DNA from: Pseudofabraea citricarpa
Taxonomy: Eukaryota; Ascomycota; Leotiomycetes; Helotiales; Dermateaceae
Assembly (NCBI GenBank): GCA_029641185.1
Contig: JAPWGK010000018.1
Span: forward strand, 496,001 to 560,000
Direction: 5' to 3'
Length of the DNA: 64,000 nucleotides
The translations under genes and the position numbers were made by a program. This document shows positions 58,928 to 64,000 of the stretch, in pieces. Position 1 is the stretch's first letter; each line of letters opens with the position of its first letter. The notes below the pieces were generated by a model. The model did no database searches. It had not been told where the DNA came from and was given only the letters and a program-made list of their open reading frames with translations.

Positions 58928-59753
58928 ATGTCTTCCACTCTCTTTACATCGATTATCTCTGCAACTGCTGCAACTGCTGCTGCAACTGCTTCAAATGCTG
59001 CAAAAGCCGATGAATATGTACGTATCAACTTTGATCTATATTACCCAATTGAGGATTCGAAAAGCACCCAACACTTATCCCTTGAAGTAGAAAAGCGTGG
59101 AAGAGATGTCAAAAGACAAGCCTCAATCTCTCAAAACGATTTTAATAGTTGTCGGCGTCGCTTTCTGGATCCTAGCACTAATATTATTATGTTGCTGCTG
59201 TGCTGAGGCAGGCGAGCGAAATTCGGTGTTAAGCAGCGTTGCTAACCTAGAAGCGCGAAGAGTCGCACGCTCCGAGGTTACTTCTGCGAGTGCGCGTATG
59301 CATCGTGCTATTTCTGCCACTGTGGAATTTGATAAGTCTTGTCCCGCTTGTGCAGCAGTGATTCATATCACGAAGACGTCAACGAAGATCCTTCGAGAAA
59401 CGCGGGCCACGCCATTCCTCATATTCGAACAGTACGATTCGAACAGAATCAAGAATTGGGTCGCAGTACAATGGTACAATGGCCCTCTCCCAGCCTGCCA
59501 TCAGAGCCAGGAAGGAATCACGTCGGTTGATCTGGGTACTATGAAGTGTGTATTCTGTAAGAAGAATATCATAATCATGCAGCGAAGAATCCAGCAGAAC
59601 AACAGTGCAATTAACATCAAGGATTACTGCTCACTGAGGATCGAAGGCAGCGAGATGGGTACAGCGGATGAAGGTGTTGGATCTGGGTCCCAATTAGACG
59701 ATGCTCCGCCTGAGTATACCAGGCTCGATGAAGATATTGGACGGCTGATGTGA
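58928..59753 (+). CDS. Membrane protein with CxxC pairs and PPxY motif
   Basis: Probable exons 58928-59017 and 59091-59753 (73-nt GTACGT...AGTAG intron, phase 0); 250 aa. If exon 1 is not used, translation could begin at the ATG at 59106. Exon 1 is Ala/Thr/Ser-rich. A strong membrane segment (TILIVVGVAFWILALILL) is followed by CCCC, a likely palmitoylation site. The cytosolic part has two CxxC pairs (CPAC and CVFC) about 75 residues apart, which could bind one zinc ion, and near the end a PPEY motif (DDAPPEYTRLDED), the ligand of WW domains in Rsp5/NEDD4 ubiquitin ligases. Membrane proteins with PY motifs often act as Rsp5 adaptors or are sorted by it. No named family recognised. Confidence 0.65.
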
Positions 59754-60345
59754 ACGCGTACCTCACGTAGTTCTTATTGTGCAAAGAACGGATACGGTCT
59801 TGTGGTAGCTATGGAAGAGAAGATTTTCAGTGTAGATACTCGATAGAGTTTGCGCCTTAGATGTCAACTAGCTAGAACATAAGGCAGAGCTACGCCAATG
59901 GCTCGAGTCTAATAATTTAAAATATAAGTTACCTACCTTGCAGGACAGATAGAAACCAATATGAAAATAAGACGTACATGCGGATTCTACATTATTGGGT
60001 ACCTAGGTACCTAGTAGGTATGAAGGTAAATACTTGGTAGGTATGCAAGGCCAGTCGGTACCTAGTGAGTTACGCGATTTAGGTGCTCCTACCTCACGCT
60101 CAAGTTTACATGTGTGACACCAAGTGACCAAGGTAGACTTCCTAAGTTTCTAAGCCGCTCATACCGCCATAGCGGTACTACCAAGGGCACTATCGTACCT
60201 TTTTTTTTTTTCTTTCTCAGCTAGTGGTATTTGACCTGAGAAACCTTTCTCCTTCCTTCCTCTTTCTTCATCCGCAAACATTTTCTTCACCTGCTCCTGC
60301 GGCACCTCCCACAACGCCCGCAAAAAAGAAAAGAAGCGCTTCACA
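59754..60345. other. Intergenic with clustered GGTA/TACC words
   Basis: 59998-60075 contains many TACCTAGGTA-like words. A poly-T run at 60199-60211 and pyrimidine-rich leader precede the ATG at 60346. No gene seen. Confidence 0.6.
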
Positions 60346-61127
60346 ATGTCCTACAACGAGAGATGCCGCATCTTCCGCCGCCCAGAAGCAGCTGTATGCT
60401 TGGGCTTCATTGAAAAGTCACATTTCTCTTCTTCCGACACGATCGCTTTCGATCTCGCGTCCTTGAATGACTCAGTCGCGGAGGAGAAGCGCTTAGCAAA
60501 CAGCCTTCTTCCTCACGAGGTCGTCAAAGCAGATGGTTTCTTCAATTTCAAGAGAGGCGTCTCGAGTTGTCGAATGAGGGCCTTTGACGAGAGCATTCGC
60601 GGAGATGTGGCTAAGGGCGATGCCTGCATCACCTTCTCCATTCAATACCCCAATTCGAAGGCCGAGATCGTCACCAAGCAGAACAAGTTCAAGATCCCGA
60701 AGAACCTGGGAAAGCTTGCTCGGAAGTTCCAGCGCAAGCCAGAGTGGAAGCAGCACTTCACTACGCTCGGTACGTACTTTTAACATGCATCCCGTCCCAT
60801 TCCTGTACCAAAGAGGATCACACATGCTCTGGTCCATGCAAGATCAAAATTCTAATTACTAACTTTATGCTTCTTCTTTCTATAGACGATGACAGATACC
60901 AGGTGATCTACCACAAGGTAGTCAACGGCCAGAAGTGCAGAGACTGCAACACCGTCCACTTGTCAATCTACAGCATCCTTCTCAAAGAGGGCGACGACCC
61001 AAAGAACGCAGTCATGATGCTCAAGTTCCTGCATATGCCCCGCGCCAAATACTACTGGTTGTACGACTTGTTCGGTTTGGGGTACGACGGTCTTCCAATC
61101 CCCGAGCGGATCGAAATCGCAAAGTAA
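60346..61127 (+). CDS. Conserved unknown protein with CRDC motif
   Basis: Two exons, 60346-60769 and 60886-61127 (116-nt GTACGT...TATAG intron with TACTAAC branch, phase 1); 221 aa. No signal peptide or membrane segment. The N-terminal part is mixed alpha/beta (FRRPEAAVCLGFIEKSHF), with a central basic region (KQNKFKIPKNLGKLARKFQR) and a C-terminal part with a CRDC pair and aromatic-rich YYWLYDLFGLGYDGLPIP. The CxxC could be a redox or metal site, but only one pair is present. The strong splice signals and even composition argue for a real gene. I do not recognise the family. Confidence 0.75.
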
Positions 61128-63073
61128 TTCGGAGGGCTCGTGGTACAGTGACTCTGACTCAGAGATATACGCTGCATAATCAAAAGATACACGGGGAAAA
61201 GTGATCGAGGGCTAGCATTGGCGCGCACGAGAGGTACTTGGACGGATAATTTCGAGAGCCTCTGGCAGGGAGAGATTTATCGTCGCTTAGTACTACATAC
61301 AGGCAGGCAGGCAGGGAAGGAATTTGAGGTGCCCCGTGTATATTTCTGAGGAAAATGGTTCATGATCCTTGCTATTTCAAGCTAATATAGCATTTTCTAA
61401 AGCAACTCTATCTTGCGTCCCATCTTTTGATCGATAAGGTGAAGAATGGCTGACTAGTGAGGTAGCCGTGACTCACCACAGTCACGTCTCGGCATTAACT
61501 ACGCTCGACTTCTGGGTTCAGGACCATGCGAAGCTAATTCAACTTTATGACTAAGATACAGTCGACAGCCATTCTTTTGAGCCGGCCTTTGACGAACCTG
61601 TAGAACCCTATCGCGACTGGTAGACTAAAGACTAGGTATGGCGTGATCGACTTATCCATAATGCCATGAAACCGCCAACGTCCCTTGCATGTGACGATTT
61701 AGTCTCTTCCTCCCTCGACATCTAGCCCTCAACTTTATCTTGACCCCGACCTAGATCTACTTGATAGCCCTCTCCGCACATTACTAGCAACCTACGATAA
61801 GCGCAGCGCAGGATTCGTCTACCTTGGCGAAGTAAAGGGTAAGCGAACGCTTAGGTAACGTATGTGCGACAGATCAAGCTATAGTCGGTCCATCAGCCTC
61901 GATAAACTGTCATAGCTTTAGCCTCAATGTCTTTAATCATCTTATACCTGCCTAAGCATTTTCTAATTCTTAGCGGGTGTTTTCTCTCTTGTAAATCACG
62001 CCTACAGTCTACTCACCTCGTTGTACAGTCGCAGTATGCCAAATTAGCTGCCTGATCAGTAGCTAGTTTCAGGTTGGGGTATTTAATAAACCATGATTCC
62101 TTTTTATGATAAGGGTTCTTTCTGCTTCTCTGTTTGTTTGTTTGTCCGTTCGATCGTCTAGGTATGGGAATCTTTACAGGTTTGTTCATACATGCATCCA
62201 CACCTCATTTTATCGCTTTTCACCTTGGACGGTGGAATGTTGAGATGTTATACTCCTCTGAAAAGTCCTCTCTGCATCTTTCTTTTCCTTTCTTAGCAAC
62301 AAAAGAGAAATAGAGAGAAAGATATACAGAAAGACGAAAATACAAGCATCGACCGGTCGCTGGATTCTCCCCACGGGCCCTCGACGACGTATTGAAAGCC
62401 GACCGATCCGAAAAGCTAAAGAAAGGAAGCGGAAAAGAAAAGAAAAGAAAAGAAAAGAAAAGAAAAGAAAAGAAAAGAAAAGAAAAGAAAGTCCAGCAGG
62501 TACCAGATAGAGATCCTAAAAGCGGTTACTAATTCTAGGGTTTGAGGCTTGAGTTTGATTTCGAATCTGCTTTGACCCAACTCCCGAGAGATACATCAGA
62601 AGGAAAGGGAAAACAACATTTTCCTCTCTCTTATAACTTGAAAGATTGGATTCGAGAATCTCAGATTATTGCTAGATGTCACAAGGACTGCACCTGCCTA
62701 CCTATATAAGCCACCAAGATTAGGTAGTTTAAGGGGCCGGTCAGTTGATCGATTGACTTCTGGCTGGATACTCTTCAAGTTCCCAATTAAAGTAGGTATA
62801 ACTATCCATCTGGTCGTTCTAGACGAGAATCGTCGTGCCAGCACTCGCCGATCGATTGCTACCTCTGGCTAGAACGATGTGTAAAAGGCAAAGGATAACT
62901 AACAGACAAGGAAGAACATCAAGAAGCTAGCACACAAACATTTATCAATCAATCAATCAATTGATCCCATTCATTATGCAAGCTGTCTATAAGAACCTAA
63001 ACCCTAAGCCCTCGGTTAACTTATCCAACAAGACTCCCACTCCCATCCATCTATCAATTAACAAAACGTAATT
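61128..63073. other. Intergenic between convergent genes
   Basis: 3' flanks of the unknown gene and of CTF18. It contains the AAAAG microsatellite at 62432-62489. No gene or RNA recognised. Confidence 0.6.
62432..62489. repeat. AAAAG pentanucleotide microsatellite
   Basis: Eleven to twelve tandem AAAAG units with no interruption. Confidence 0.9.
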
Positions 63074-64000
63074 CTATAATCCACGTAACAACTCATCAAT
63101 CGTGACCGGCTTCCTGACCGCGTTCGAGAAGCCCTCGTGAAAGCTAACCCATACCTTATTATCATCCTTGCCCTGGACCTTCCTCTTCTTACTTCGCGCT
63201 TCTCCCTCCGCATTGCCGTCGATCTCTTGCAGAGGCGACGTCTGCTCACTGATGACTCTGCCGAAGAAATCTCTCTTTGCGCCGAGCACTTTCTCGATAT
63301 CGACTTGATGTCGGGTATCTTTATGTGCGGATGAGTCGAATTTATAATCCGTGTCATCGAGCGGATTGCCGGCTCTGTAACGCGCTTGACGTGCAGCGTT
63401 CTCGCGCACGATAATGTTCTTCTGGTATTCTTGATCGAGGACTTGCCGCACGGCGTAGCGGACTGGGGCGGGTGCTGAAGCGGAAGCAGGGGACGTCTCG
63501 AACGTGACGAGCGTATCTAAAGGTCTGGGTTTTGTTAGGACATGCTCATATGAACGTGGGTGGGAGTACTTACGGTTCCATTCGATAAACCCACTGCGTC
63601 GTTCTGCTTCCGAACTCGCCTTCTAGCTTTCCTCGCTCGAAAAGCACGCCGACACCGCCCATTACATCTACAGCTCTCTTCACCATTGCTTTCTCAGCCT
63701 CTTTCCTGACACTCGCTATTCCCTTCTCATCACCACTCCCTCCTACAATGATCGGCTTGATCTCTGGGGTCAGAAGCCTCACGAGATATGGCAGTAAATC
63801 GGTAGCGATATCTTCTGGACTCCTAAAACTGCGCAGTAACATGGCGTTAAGATTGGCTTGGAGATTCAGTATCGTAGCACGATTCAGTTTCTCCGCCTCA
63901 TGAGCCGCGTAATCTGCTCGAGGCCCAGAGAAAGGAAGCGGTTCTGGTTCTTCCTCCTCTCCCCATTTCTTCGGTTCATTGGCTCCTCGGAAGTAATGCC
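63074..64000 (-). CDS. CTF18: CTF18 clamp-loader subunit, C-terminal part (runs off the right edge)
   Basis: Minus strand, exons 64000-63574 (entering from outside) and 63524-63074 (49-nt intron GTAAGT...CCCAG, phase 2). 292 C-terminal residues are visible. Landmarks are HYFRGANEPKKWGEEEE at the edge, PLPFSGPRADYAAHEAEKLN, RSFRSPEDIATDLLPYLVRL, WVYRMEPPLDTLVTFET (made by the splice) and VRYAVRQVLDQEYQKN, all typical of the C-terminal region of fungal CTF18. This part binds Ctf8-Dcc1 in the alternative RFC complex that loads and unloads PCNA and supports sister-chromatid cohesion. The final 60 residues carry a basic SKKRKVQ signal. The AAA+ ATPase part lies outside the window. Confidence 0.93.

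Overview
The window is nuclear DNA of a filamentous ascomycete (Pezizomycotina). Genes carry short introns (about 45-125 nt) with GTAAGT-type donors and CTAAC-type branch points, intergenic spaces are long, and the gene set is fungal: KRR1, CTF18, an NPS6/SidD siderophore synthetase with its ABC transporter, a TOK-type potassium channel, a KRE6/SKN1 glucan-synthesis protein and an ankyrin-CorA protein. The gene content and order suggest a leotiomycete-like fungus, but that is inference. All exon structures were built by hand from splice signals and frame continuity.

Layout. 1-662 is the 5' part of KRR1 (minus), cut by the window edge. 1.6-7.3 kb holds three plus-strand genes built from shared modules: a Cys-rich DUF3716-like domain, an oddly spaced zinc finger and a C-terminal coiled-coil motif. 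10.3-11.2 kb is a GNAT acetyltransferase. 11.7-15.2 kb (minus) is an eight-exon hydantoinase/DUF917 fusion enzyme. 16.3-28.2 kb is the metabolic core: a full-size ABC-B exporter (minus) and an NPS6/SidD-type NRPS (plus), divergent around a 1.8-kb shared promoter with three exact copies of the SreA iron-repressor motif ATCWGATAA. Two more copies lie at 15777 and 9140.

30.7-46 kb looks accessory: a small secreted Cys-rich protein, an F-box protein, a giant ankyrin-repeat protein with a CorA-like membrane domain (11 exons, 1,828 aa), an unrecognised Lys/Glu-rich protein, a SET-domain protein and a tRNA. 46-64 kb returns to conserved genes: TOK potassium channel, a 95-aa membrane protein, a KRE6/SKN1-like protein, a PPxY-containing membrane protein, a conserved unknown protein and the 3' end of CTF18 (minus), cut by the right edge.

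How the genes work together. The best supported functional unit is the NRPS plus ABC transporter: synthesis of an extracellular hydroxamate siderophore and its transport, co-controlled by a GATA-type iron regulator. The three modular zinc-finger genes look like products of local duplication and module loss or fusion. Three introns (2052, 14865 and 48273) use GC-AG splice sites with the same GCAAGT donor.
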